Below, piece by piece: positions 54,276-64,000 of a stretch of DNA of 64,000 nucleotides. Origin of the DNA: Macrothele yani (Eukaryota > Arthropoda > Arachnida > Araneae > Macrothelidae). Below the pieces are notes generated by a model. That model saw only the letters and a list, made by a program, of their open reading frames with translations, did not search any database and was not told where the DNA came from. Location of the stretch: NCBI GenBank assembly GCA_039090855.1, contig CM077002.1, positions 86,060,194 to 86,124,193 of the forward strand, in the 5' to 3' direction. The translations under genes were made by a program, and so were the position numbers. Each line of letters opens with the position of its first letter. The stretch's first letter is position 1.

Positions 54276-54692
54276 TAAGGGAAACATGTTGCGCACATCT
54301 TTCAAGGTCAAGTTATTGCTGCACTCCGGGCACACTTGATAATTGGTAGAACGCCTAGACCAGTATGATTCCTCCATTGCGTTGTATTTACACTTTCTCC
54401 TATTAACAGAGTTGATAAAAGATACATTTCAGACATAAAACATTAAAATAATGGTTTAACTGATAAAACGTAGGTATATTTGTGCAATTAATATGTATAA
54501 TAAAAATGTGAAAATGGCAATACGACTCTATTTTATTTTTAATAATATCCGTCATTACTTAACGCTTGGCAGAGGACTCAGGACTTTAAATAAAAAATAT
54601 TTTAAAAATTTAGGCATACATTTGAAGGCAAGAGGCAACTTTTCTACCCTCTTCCAAATTCAATTTCGAAATAATAATTTTTTGGCCCACCC

Positions 54693-55510
54693 TAGTGGAC
54701 AGTCATCAAAGCTTATGTTTGCTATGTCATTGGGACAGTTCAAACTGTGGTTATGAAGACACTGCAGTATTGAAAGGTGTGTTGACAATGGATCCCACAG
54801 ATGCTGACCGACCACCATAAGGAAGAACTCATAGGTTGGAGTTTGAACCATTTGTTACATTATGAAGCAGAGGGTGATACATTTCTGTTGTGCATAGTGG
54901 CAGGAGACAAATTGTGGTGCCACCACTTTGAGCCATCCAGCAAACCAGTGAGCATGCAATGGGAACATCTTGGATCACCAAAACACAAAATATTCAAGTT
55001 ACAGGCTTCTGCCGATAAGGTTATGTTGATCGCATTTTTTGACCATGAAGACTTTTGTTGGTGGATTTTAAATAGCTTCACATGAACACCAATGCCAACC
55101 ACTACAAGGACACACTAGACAAGCTGCATAAAGCCATCAAGAATAAGTGACCTGGTATGCTTTCGCATGGTGTGAAACTGTTTCACAACAATGCTCATCC
55201 GCATATTGCGAACATTGTGCAGGATGCATTAGCATGGAAAGGGTGGGAGGTTCTGCACTACCCAGCCTATAGCCCCAATTTGTCACCATGCGATTTTCAT
55301 TTGTTTGGACCCTTGAAAAAGCTCTAAAAAGACAACGATTCTACTCTGATGCAGACATCATGGCTGCGGTGACCAAATGGTTCAAGAAGCAACCAAAGTC
55401 CTTCACGGACAGTATACGCCATCTCCCCAAGGCAGTGGGATACATGTCTGAATGCCTACAGCAACATCTTCTAATGAGCACTGGTGCATTCTTGCTTCTT
55501 TATATATTGC
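54693..55510 (+). pseudogene. Mariner transposase catalytic part, Asp residues mutated
   Basis: The frame reads SGQSSKLMFAMSLGQFKLWL, then with shifts MLTDHHKEELIGWSLNHLLH, CIVAGDKLWCHHFEPSSKPV and KVMLIAFFDHEDFCWWILNS. KLFHNNAHPHIANIVQDALA and YSPNLSPCDFHLFGPLKKAL follow. These are the mariner blocks TGDESW, LLHDNARPH and SPDLAPSDFHLF. The Glu after the first Asp reads Lys and the second Asp reads Asn (HNNAHPH); the third Asp (CDFHLF) remains. It has additional stops and is inactive. Confidence 0.85.
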
Positions 55511-55596
55511 TTTGTTTAATTCTGCCACGCCTGCTGATGTACCTTTTCGTTCGTCTTAATACAGCCACTTGAACGGGTTTCATTTGATCATGCCTA

Positions 55597-57346
55597 ATAC
55601 CTTTCAGAAATAAACAGATTAGTAACAGATTGGTTACCTGTGAAGTCAAAAATTAGTCAGTGGATTGTCTCATGACAGCATCGCATACTTTTTCAGCTTC
55701 TTTTATTCTATTCCCAAAATTATTTTCAAGTTTCCTTGTTTAGAACTGTTTGCTTTCTTTAATTTCAGGAATTATGGTTCTAATGTTTTCTGAAAGCTGC
55801 TTATATGAAATTTTAACTGAACAGTATATGTTTCCTGCTTTTGAAGTGGGTGATATGATATGTCAACATGAGGCCAGATTTTCTGGAAAACCATTATGAG
55901 CCAGAAAACAGTTTCCATCACTTAACATATGCTTTGAGCTTCAGCAATAATAAAATACTGTTTTTTTACATCACTCACTTTAATTACTTTCATGAATTAA
56001 ATAAGTTCTTTTCAGTTCTCATTAACACTATTAACTGCATTAATTGATGATGAATGAAAATTCTATGTAGTATCAGATGTTCTTAGAAGATGTAGGGCTG
56101 TTCATTAATCCTTCTCAGCTTAGAGGTAATCAGATGAAAATTGTGCAGGTGGCTCCCAAATTGTCAAAGAAGGTTCTGATTTTCCAGTTTTTGGACATAC
56201 CAGGTTCTGCTGATGAGTGTGATGTTGTACAGAAGGTGCCAAAGAGTAATGCTGCTTAGTGTGAGCTTGAACTCCATTTGTCTTTCCACTCATCACAAGG
56301 TGTCCATGTAACTCATTAATTCAAAATGTTTTTCAGAAATTTTAGAGTTAAGGCAAAAAATAGAATGGAAATATCCAAATGGGCTAATTATGAGATCTCT
56401 GCATGTGGCTTGTTGTATGAACCATTAACATGATTGTAATAAAAACTTCAGAAGTATGTAGTGCAAGTCACAAAGATGTTAAAAGTTTACAGCATGGGCT
56501 GAAAAGGAAACTAAAGAATGTTCATATGAAGTTGCCATCTCATGAAAAAGAGTTGACAGCTGGAGTGTTTTACATGTAAGGTAAAGTGGTAAGAAATTAT
56601 ATCTTCATTAATAATTTTGAAGATGAAACTGAGGTGCAGTCACTTAAAAATATTGACATGGACTTCTTACTTCATTTCACCAGTCAGCATTGTCAGCCTT
56701 TAGTCAATGACATGAGAAATAACTTAGTTACAAAGATTGAAAGTAATAATTGGTGATCTTAATCACTGACGAATGTAGTCCTCTGAGCAAAAAATCATAT
56801 CAGTTCCATATTCACACATTTTTATTTCAGATTGTAGAATAAGTTCACTAGTGAATTTTTTCATTGATTTGATAAACCTGATAAATGCTCAAGCAAAACC
56901 AGCTTTAACACTTTAATTTAAATGTCTTGAATCATTTGTAATGACATAATTTTGAGGGAATATAAATTTTTTGTTGTTTGTGATGATGCAGCAATATTGT
57001 TAGGTAATCATTCTAGACAGAGTTCAGAAACTGGTAAACAAAAATTTCCCTTCTGAAATTATATGGAACTGTATATGAACTTCAGGTCAGGATTATGAGT
57101 AAGTGATAATCTACAAGCTCTCTCAGATACCAGCAGCAAGTGCACATTTTTTATTAACAATCTGTATGTTATGTCTTATGTGTGTGTGTTTCACCATAAA
57201 GCAGTAGAGAACTAAATGTGAGCAAATATAATATTTGCCAAAATTGATAATGTTTATGATTGGTGAACTTTTAAGTACTATTATTATATTTGCACTTTTA
57301 AGGTATTAAAACCCTGCAAAGTGCGCATAGTTTACGTGCAATTCAT
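55597..57346. other. Unassigned AT-rich DNA
   Basis: Several short ORFs (for example 56077-56259) without recognisable similarity. TTTTAAGTACTA at 57269-57280 matches the sequence just right of the PLE palindrome (59181-59192) and may be part of its target duplication. Confidence 0.4.
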
Positions 57347-57756
57347 AAATGAAATACTATTAAAAAGCACCAATCACTTACCATAAAGATCATGGTAATT
57401 TCTATCAACAACACACTTCCAGCACGTCAATTATAGTAATGTTGTTGGCCTTCAAAGGTTTACAGACATCTTGCTTACGATTCCTTCTTCCGGGATGAAA
57501 CATCGTATTTTTTTATTTTTTAAGCCATATGAGATGTAACTATAAGCTTGTCAATTCCATAAAAACCACACAAGCATACTACTCATTCATACAATTCAAT
57601 TAAAAAACTATGTACATATTTACACAACCTTACATTCCTAGGTGGTTAAGCCTTTGTCAACTGTGAGCAACAAAATGTTCCATCTGTTTCAAAACCCCTG
57701 CCACTCCCAATGCAAGTGTCACACTCATTCAGCCCTCACACACAATCCTCTAGCGC

Positions 57757-57782
57757 TTTCAACAGTCTACTGTCATCATCAG
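57757..57782 (-). ncRNA. Hammerhead-like core, left arm of second PLE palindrome
   Basis: Minus strand: CTGATGA (57782-57776), TG, a 4-bp stem ACAG/CTGT with TAGA loop, T, and GAAA (57760-57757). The stem is short with unpaired bases beside it, so folding is less certain than at 17085. Confidence 0.38.
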
Positions 57783-57946
57783 GAGGCAGGTGTGTCTCAC
57801 CCGCCCACCACAGCTCAAGTGAGCAGAGCCATCGAGGCACGGCCTCCAGTCGCAATCTCTGAATCATTGTCTCTGGCGCCATCTATTGTCATTGCTGCTC
57901 TTTTTTCTTTTTTTCTTTCTAAGCTGTTGTTCAATTTTTATTAGGG

Positions 57947-58249
57947 CCTTCCATTGTTTGTTAAGGTTGCTAGGCTCATTAATGTTGCATAATCTTGATC
58001 TGTTTTTTTCAATTAACACTGACTCTGCAATTCTTAACTGCCTTTCGTCCTTACAGCTCTTAATAATTTTAATATCCTCAAATCTTGGACATTGTTGATT
58101 TTCCATACAGTATTGGGTTAATGCTGTCTTAGGTTCTTTTTATTCCAATTATTTATATGCTGGTTCAATCTACACTTTAATTTATTCTTGGTGCTGCCTA
58201 TATATGACACAGGTGGTTGCCGATTTATAGGGATTTCATAAATTCCTGC
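57947..58249 (-). pseudogene. PLE GIY-YIG endonuclease fragment, left arm
   Basis: The minus-strand reading gives GIYEIPINRQPPVSYIGSTK with a frameshift near 58135, then QYCMENQQCPRFEDIKIIKS, CKDERQLRIAESVLIEKNRS and RLCNINEPSNLNKQW. It has the GIY and YIG strands of the family. It is truncated at the palindrome centre, so no RT is present. Confidence 0.8.
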
Positions 58250-58276
58250 TCTATATAAATCAGCCAATTAGATAGA

Positions 58277-58576
58277 GCAGGAATTTATGAAATCCCTATA
58301 AATCAGCAACCACCTGTGTCATATATAGGCAGCACCAAGAATAAATTAAAGTGTAGATTGAACCAGCATATAAATAATTGGAATAAAAAAGAACCTAAGA
58401 CAGCATTAACCCAATACTGTATGGAAAATCAACAATGTCCAAGATTTGAGGATATTAAAATTATTAAGAGCTGTAAGGACGAAAGGCAGTTAAGAATTGC
58501 AGAGTCAGTGTTAATTGAAAAAAACAGATCAAGATTATGCAACATTAATGAGCCTAGCAACTTAAACGAACAATAG
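58277..58576 (+). pseudogene. PLE GIY-YIG endonuclease fragment, right arm
   Basis: An uninterrupted frame runs from GIYEIPINQQPPVSYIGSTK through KLKCRLNQHINNWNKKEPKT to LRIAESVLIEKNRSRLCNIN and EPSNLNEQ, stop at 58574-58576. GIY, YIG and the downstream RLNQH segment typical of the domain are intact. The left arm has one frameshift that this arm lacks. Confidence 0.85.
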
Positions 58577-58744
58577 AAGGCCCTAATAAAAATTGAACAA
58601 CAGCTTAGAAAGAAAAAAGAAAAAGATCAGCAATGACATTAGATGGCGCCAGAGACACAATGATTCAGAGATTGCGACTGGAGCCCATGCCTCGATGGCT
58701 CTGCTCACTTGAGCTGTGGTGGGCGGGTGAGACACACCTGCCTC

Positions 58745-58770
58745 CTGATGATGACAGTAGACTGTTGAAA
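58745..58770 (+). ncRNA. Hammerhead-like core, right arm of second PLE palindrome
   Basis: CTGATGA (58745-58751), TG, a stem ACAG/CTGT closing a TAGA loop, T, and GAAA (58767-58770). It is identical to its inverted partner at 57757-57782. Confidence 0.38.
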
Positions 58771-59184
58771 GTGCTAGAGGATTGTGTGTGAGGGGCTGAA
58801 TGAGTGTGACACTTGCATTGGGAGTGGCAGGGGTTTTGAAACAGATGGAGCATTTTGTTGCTCACAGTTGACAAAGGCTTAACCACCTAGGAATGTAAGG
58901 TTGTGTAAATATGTACATAGTTTTTTAATTGAATTGTATGAATGAGTAGTATGCTTGTGTGGTTTTTATGGAATTGACAAGCTTATAGTTACATCTCATA
59001 TGGCTTAAAAAAATAAACAAAAACGATGTTTCATTCCCGGAAGAAGGAATCGTAAGCAAGATGTCTGTAAACCTTTGAAGGCCAACAACATTACGATAAT
59101 TGACGTGCTGGAAGTGTGTAGTCGATAGAAATTACCATGATCTTTAGGGTAAGTGATTGGTGCTTTTTAATAGTATTTCATTTT

Positions 59185-60749
59185 AAGTACTAGGTTAGTA
59201 GCTTTCAGTTAAGGTCAATGTCAGGTGTGTGGGATAATTGGAAAGTTTTTTGTGCTGAATTTTATTAAAGCTAAAAATCATTTTTGAAGAGAAATGGAAG
59301 AGAGGTGCTTGTGTAAAGATTTACACAGCAAAATTATTTCAGTGGAGCTGATTCTGGATTTGGTGCTGATGTGTGACGTGTTGTAAAAATTGTCAAACCT
59401 GATCCTGGCATTACAATTACATGATACAAAGCCCATCAAGAATTAAAGCATGATATTCAAGTATTTGAAGAACTGAAAACTCTTACGGATAATAATACGA
59501 ATTGGTGCAAAACCTGTCAGTTTTAAAGGAACAACTAGAAAGCTGTTCATTTATATTGACCCACTCAAGACCTGTGCTATTACCACACTGCCAACATTAC
59601 TGTTATCATCTGTTGCACCTTCTTGATCCAACTAATTATTTCTAATCATATCTGCTTTGCAGACAACATTCCAGAACTGCTATCCAGAGCAAAATAGTGG
59701 AGTCAAAACAGCAAAGGCTCTAAAGAGATTACCTATTTTTGGAGAGTTGCACAATTTATCTTCTACTGTGGATGTGTTATATTTGCCATTTTTCAGTGTC
59801 AGTGAATCAATAGCATTTTGTGACATATTTTAAGTGTGTTAGCATCTCAATATTTGTTAACACATCTTACAGTTCCACTGATTATTTCCCCCAAAAGCAT
59901 GTTTAAAGACTATTATTTACTTCAAAAGTGAACATCTTACTCCTTAGTAGAAATTGTCAGTTCTAGCACCTTATTTATTAATTTTTGAAAAGAAAATGCT
60001 GGTTTTACATAATGTACAGAAAATTGTCACATTACCTCTTCACATTAAGGCTGCAAACTTTTCAAATAATCACAATAGAATCATTCATATTCTTCAGAAT
60101 CTGTATAGCCTACTTATTTATTGGTAATTCTCATGACAGAAGGTGTGTCTCACTTTCTGCAACTCACATTGGTATCTACTGGGGAGATGCTCATCATCAT
60201 TATTATTTTTATTATCTTGTATTTCTTTGAACTCTTTCAGCACTGGCAGAATTTTATTAAATGTTTATTTGTGAGTGTGTGGGTGCACGTTTATGTATGT
60301 GTTGTCACATTATGGGGCAATTTGATAGGAGTATTTGAAAAAATCTAAGGGCCTTGATCATCCGAGAGCTTCTTCTTCTTCAGTTCACTGTTGTTTCATG
60401 GGCATTTGCATATTTTCGGAATGTGGATGCCTGGGCTCTTTGTTCAGCGTGCATCTACATAATTTTGGAATGCGTGGCTTTGAGTGCTTTTGTTCTGGAG
60501 TAAGATAAAGGAGCATGGAATTGAGATTGGTAGCACCACATTTTGTGTTGGATGTTGTTGCTTATGTTGTTTTTTTTTTTTTCGTTCATGGAAGTTGTTA
60601 TGGTGTTGCCCATTTATGTGACTGGCTTGTTTGTTCAGTTTCTGTTCATTGACTAGATTGCCGACCTGATGTGGGTTATGCATCTGAGGGAGCCTGGAGC
60701 TAATGTGGTGATGAAGAAGTGGGCCTTTTTCTCAAGTGTCTGCAGGTAA
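59185..60749. other. Unassigned AT-rich DNA
   Basis: No supported gene, transposon end or tandem repeat in 1.5 kb; only short ORFs. Composition becomes less AT-rich towards 60750. Confidence 0.4.
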
Positions 60750-61165
60750 ATATCTGTGCAGAGGAGTGGTCTGCCGGGCCATTGTCGATGATGTTGCCCA
60801 TCTGGTATTAGACTGTTTTGGATGATAATATTCTGCTGTCCATTTCATGGTTCTCTTGGGGTTCCCCTGTTTGCCGATGAACATTGGTGCAGAGGAGCAA
60901 CGTATTCGTAGAGCCATTGCCGATGATGAGAGCTGCTTCGCGTCAGACTGACCTTGTTGGCTGCCTCTTGCTGGACTATTTGCTCCATGTTTTAGTTCTG
61001 CTTACTCTATTTGCTGATACCTGTCAATCCAGAGAAGTGGTACCTATGCTGAGTACCGCAGGTGCTGAGAATTGCCTTGCGTCAGACTGACCTTGTCAAC
61101 AGCTTTCTGCTGGGCTATGTGCTTCATGTTTTAGCTCTGTTTGTCTGGCAAGGGGCATTCATACC
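60750..61165 (+). repeat. Imperfect tandem repeat, units about 135-145 bp
   Basis: GCAGAGGAG...GCCATTG(T/C)CGATGATG occurs at about 60757-60792 and 60890-60928. GCGTCAGACTGACCTTGT...TTTGCTCCATGTTTTAG occurs at about 60940-60995, and its partner GCGTCAGACTGACCTTGT...GTGCTTCATGTTTTAG at 61079-61134. The units are diverged and GC-richer than the flanks. No ORF runs through all units. Confidence 0.6.
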
Positions 61166-62560
61166 GAGGACTGGTTTGAGTGACAATAGCTGTGGAAGCT
61201 TTGGATTTGTGTAGTAGTGCTCGATTTAGAATTATTACGCTTTTTTTGCATGGTGGAACGTCTCAAGGTAAATGTATTCTTAAAGTTGAAAACTAAATTG
61301 TGATGATTGGAAAACCAAAAATTTGTGATTATATTAAACAGTTGAAATTGAATTGTGTTGTTAAAGTTTTATGCACTGTCGCTATTTACTTAACTTTAAA
61401 ATGTCAACTTATTTAAGACAGTCCTTCCTGCGATGGTCGAGCTAGTTGGGCAGGGCAAAGAGATAATTGCAGGATGGACCGTCACAGTGTGTGTTATGTT
61501 TTGCTTTTCAACACTGAAACACGTTCAATCTCTTTGCATATATTACAGAGAAACTGCTACCTGTGAACTATTGTTAGTGCATGGTCTCTCATACTACTGA
61601 GACAAAAGTTTTGGATAAAGAGATTTCTGTAATGTCGAGAGCATTTTTATGCTATATTACCTTTTATTCTGTTATTTATTTAAAAGAAAAATGTTTATAT
61701 GGTTCAAAAATTTTACTTTTTCATCAATCAAATGACTTTGTAACTATGCAATTATCTTTTTAACTTGTTTCATTCTCGTTGTTGTGAAGCAAGAAAACTT
61801 CCTTCCTTGTCCTTTTTTCTCTTTTTTTTAACAGAAATTAAGTTTTTTATTCATTTTTCATTAATTATGTACTAGTTATTCTTGCATTGTATTACTGATT
61901 TTGTTTTCTTAGTTACTTCTATAGAATCAGTTTTCTCCACTTGCTATAATTCCATTTCTCCCAATGGAGAGAAAAGTGTATATTTACCCTTGAGTAAACG
62001 TAAATAAGAGAAAATAGAGATTAGAAATGTGATATTGTGAAATGGATCAAAATAAAAAAAATTACTGAAATAGTGTGTGAGCTCTCATACTGAGAGCCCA
62101 TATGAAAAAAATCTCTTTTTTGTTTGATTTGAAAGAATGTTTCTAGAATATTCCTGTTGGATTTTAGTTTATTTAACTGGAGAACAGTATTGTAGGTGGG
62201 ACAAAAATGTTGGTACATGAAGTTTTTCCTATGATGCACGTAGTATGCAAATGAATGCAATTTCCAGATTTCATTAATTTTTAATATTTTTATCACTGAA
62301 ATACCAAAACATTTTTCCACTTCCAAAAGGGCTGGTAAGCTTTATTGCCATTCAAAATGCGTTTAATGATCTGGAGACTCCACCTTTCCTATATTCTGCC
62401 TCTAATCTGACTATGTGTCTAACCTCACATAGTCAGATTAGACACACACAACCACTTATCTCAGCAGAAACCTAATAATTTTTCTGAAATTTTCAGTTAA
62501 CAAATCTTTGAACTGATATTATGTTTCTGTGAATAAAGCTCATTTCGAAATGCGTCTATC
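61166..62560. other. Unassigned AT-rich DNA with one perfect hairpin
   Basis: No coding sequence recognised. A perfect 16-bp inverted repeat, CTAATCTGACTATGTG (62402-62417) with its inverse at 62426-62441, has an 8-base loop. Confidence 0.5.
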
Positions 62561-64000
62561 CAGAGGCAGGCCCGGCGGAACCATATAGGTGAACTAGGCG
62601 ACCGCCTAGGGCGCCTAAAACATGCAAAACTTAAGTTTCGTAAAAAAATTAAAAATCAGTAGAATTAGAAAAAAATCACTAAATGCCCAATAAAATTGGA
62701 CAAAATCAGTAGATTTACTGATAAATCAGTAGACATGGCAACACTGAGAGAGATAATGTCCCCTCTAAAATAGCTCTTTCGTGTTAACTAACGCCGTCCT
62801 CTCATATTGCGCAATCTCTCAAAGCGTAGCTCAAACTTTCTCTCCCCAAGGTTGACACATGCAGCATCCTGACCTTTTGTGACCTCCAGCTAGCTCTCAT
62901 ACATGCTACGCAATCTTCGTTCTCACAGACAGAATGTAAACATACTACTGGTGCCTTTCACTTCCTCCCATTTCGAAACCGAAACATTAAAACTTAAATT
63001 CTATTTTTATTTCTCCCTTCACATTCCTACATTGTCACAGCGCAAAATAAAACATCGACAAAACAGTGTAGTGTAAGTGCGTTTTCTTACCGTGTTTTCA
63101 CTGTGTAATGTAAGTACGTTTCCTTACAGGTAGATGGTATTAAGACATGGCCGATAAAAAAAGCCTCGGGATTCCATAATCGTAAAAGGAAGGCTGAGGG
63201 GAAAAAATCATTATAAAAACTAAAGGGATCATTTCTGAAGTATTTACGCAATCAAGATAAAGACAGGCGCACTGAAGATTTGAGAGAAGAATCAACGGTT
63301 AACCTGGCAGGGAGTAGTAACATAGAAAACGTGGCCGTTGTCCCAGAAACAGATGAAACTAAGCCAGCTAATACCTCCAATGAAGAAATATGTGAAGATC
63401 CTAATCAACATCGCGAAGAGGAAGTGTTAGTTCGTGATGATCAGTTGTGTCAAATGCTCGTCCAACATGGACCCTACCAAGTTACAGAGTTCAACTTTCC
63501 TCTAGACGACAATTGAAGAAAGTATTCAATAGTTCACTACAAAAGGCGTCTAATCAATGGTGAATACCTTCATCATGAATGGCTTCTGTACTCTCCTTCA
63601 AAGAATGCGGTGTTCTGCTTCTGCTGCATGCTATTTTTGAAAACAGCTGGATGATCAGCGCTATGTAGTAACAGTATAAATGACAGGAAAAGTATCTCTG
63701 CCCTCTTAGCTAGCCATGAAAAAAACAGTGATCATATGACAAGCTTTCAAGAGTGGAAAGAGCTCGAAGTTAGATTAAAGAAAAACAAAACTATCGATGA
63801 AGAACATTTGCGTCTAATTAGGGAAGAAGAAAAATTCTGGCATCAAGTGTTAGAAAGATTGATTACATTGGTAAGAGTGCTTGGAGCACAAAACTTAGCA
63901 TTTCGTGGAACAGACAAAAAGTTATTTACTTGTGGAAATGGAACTTTCTTAAATTTGTAGAATACCTGGCTTTGTTTGATCCTATCATGAATGAACATCT
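62561..64000 (+). mobile_element. 5' end of a ZMYM1-like hAT transposon (runs off the window)
   Basis: CAGAGGCAGGCCCGGCGG at 62561 looks like a hAT terminal end. About 570 bp of leader follows, then transposase coding to the end of the window. The right end and target duplication are outside, so the boundary is inferred from the CAGAGGC start and the position of the coding region. Confidence 0.55.
63140..64000 (+). pseudogene. ZMYM1-like hAT transposase, N-terminal part (3' cut by window edge)
   Basis: The frame begins HNRKRKAEGKKSL, KLKGSFLKYLRNQDKDRR, followed by an acidic stretch (EETNPANTSNEE-like, 63280-63440) and QHGPYQVTEFNFPLDDN. After a stop near 63514: YKRRLINGEYLHHEWLLYSP and NAVFCFCCMLFLKTAG, a TTF-type zinc-binding block with Cys residues. 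WKELEVRLKKNKTIDEEHLR, EEKFWHQVLERLITLVRVLG, AQNLAFRGTDKKL and ALFDPIMNEH come next. This is the standard start of hAT transposases annotated as ZMYM1-like. At least three in-frame stops or shifts (near 63210, 63516 and 63655) show decay. It is the same broad family as 36840-38760 but a different copy. Confidence 0.8.

Larger units (their letters stand above)
52301..54692 (-). mobile_element. 2.4-kb TIR element of unclear superfamily
   Basis: Imperfect terminal inverted repeats of about 75-80 bp start (G)GGTGG at both ends and share AATTGAATTT, GGAAGAG and AAAAGTT(A/G)CCTCTT(A/G)CC and CTTCAAAT. TA flanks both sides (52299-52300, 54693-54694), and excision rejoins the mariner frame approximately. 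A minus-strand coding region encodes a protein family recurrent in arthropods that I cannot assign to a named transposase. A SINE (53974-54275) is inserted in it. Confidence 0.72.
51311..55594 (+). mobile_element. Mariner transposon split by a 2.4-kb element
   Basis: The left end carries ATCAAATGAAACCCGTTC (about 51320-51337) and the right end its inverse GAACGGGTTTCATTTGAT (55571-55588). TA lies outside both (51309-51310, 55595-55596). The transposase is in two parts on either side of the insertion 52301-54692. Without the insertion the element is 1.9 kb, longer than a typical 1.3-kb mariner. The extra DNA lies at about 51450-52030. Confidence 0.85.
57347..59184. repeat. 1.8-kb palindrome: inverted dimer of a 5'-truncated PLE
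   Basis: The arms are 57347-58254 and 58272-59184 with a 17-bp spacer. By eye they differ at only a few percent of positions. Each carries, from the centre outward, a GIY-YIG coding segment, a hammerhead-like hairpin and about 440 bp of tail, with 3' ends outward. TTTTAAGTACTA lies at the right border and also 66 bp left of the left arm, suggesting a target duplication with filler DNA. The family is that of the PLE at 31071-33641. Confidence 0.9.

Noticed and set aside
57480..57510. Additional hammerhead motif near TTCTTCCGGGATGAAAC
   Set aside because: Contains GAAA-like bases but no CTGANGA box in the right place; the real candidate of this arm is at 57757-57782.
1..64000. CRISPR arrays, operons, ribosome-binding sites or integrated viral genes
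   Set aside because: No regularly spaced repeats, no prokaryotic gene clusters, and no viral capsid, envelope or replication genes seen; all RT sequences belong to LINEs or PLEs.

Overview
The window is AT-rich eukaryotic DNA from a metazoan, most probably an arthropod with a large, repeat-rich genome. The evidence is a single spliced exon, no prokaryotic gene organisation, tRNA-derived SINEs, and a dense mix of RTE-type LINEs, Penelope-like elements (PLEs), Tc1/mariner and hAT transposons of kinds common in spiders, ticks and insects. The order cannot be fixed from sequence alone. The only credible host coding sequence is one kelch-repeat exon at 11902-12056 (+). Most of the rest is transposable elements at different stages of decay, often nested, or unassigned intron-like/intergenic DNA.

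Layout. 1-3800: a PLE 3' end with a hammerhead-like hairpin, a poly(A) tRNA-SINE, a Tc1 copy split by a 1.05-kb hAT element with an exact 8-bp target duplication, and a second Tc1. 3836-10939: a 7.1-kb hAT transposon (exact 8-bp target duplication) that hosts a PLE relic, a 5'-truncated RTE, a 142-bp foldback MITE and a 672-bp foldback mariner. 10948-15420: intron-like DNA with the kelch exon. 15421-18650: a PLE palindrome and a second PLE. 19188-22184: three TA-targeting transposons side by side in a (TA)n tract. 22199-26985: two RTE copies head to tail. 27443-35798: a composite flanked by short inverted repeats, made of a PLE split by a hAT and an RTE split by a nearly full-length PLE. 36840-38760: a ZMYM1-like hAT relic. 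39306-40975: a TIR element with TA duplication. 42842-44148: a PLE with an uninterrupted 340-aa ORF. 45265-48400: a second LINE family split by a Tc1 with a single nonsense codon. 49594-51010: another Tc1. 51311-55594: a mariner split by a 2.4-kb TIR element, itself carrying a SINE with an exact target duplication. 57347-59184: a 1.8-kb PLE palindrome. 62561-end: the 5' end of another ZMYM1-like hAT that runs off the window.

Two patterns run across the whole window. First, PLE copies of several families end in a hairpin resembling the catalytic core of a hammerhead ribozyme (CTGANGA, stem, GAAA); ten candidates are listed. Second, these PLEs repeatedly sit in inverted, 3'-ends-outward arrangements, with arms ranging from about 35 bp to about 910 bp. 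The least described component is the 52301-54692 element, whose protein I know only as an uncharacterised family found in arthropods and cannot place in a named superfamily.
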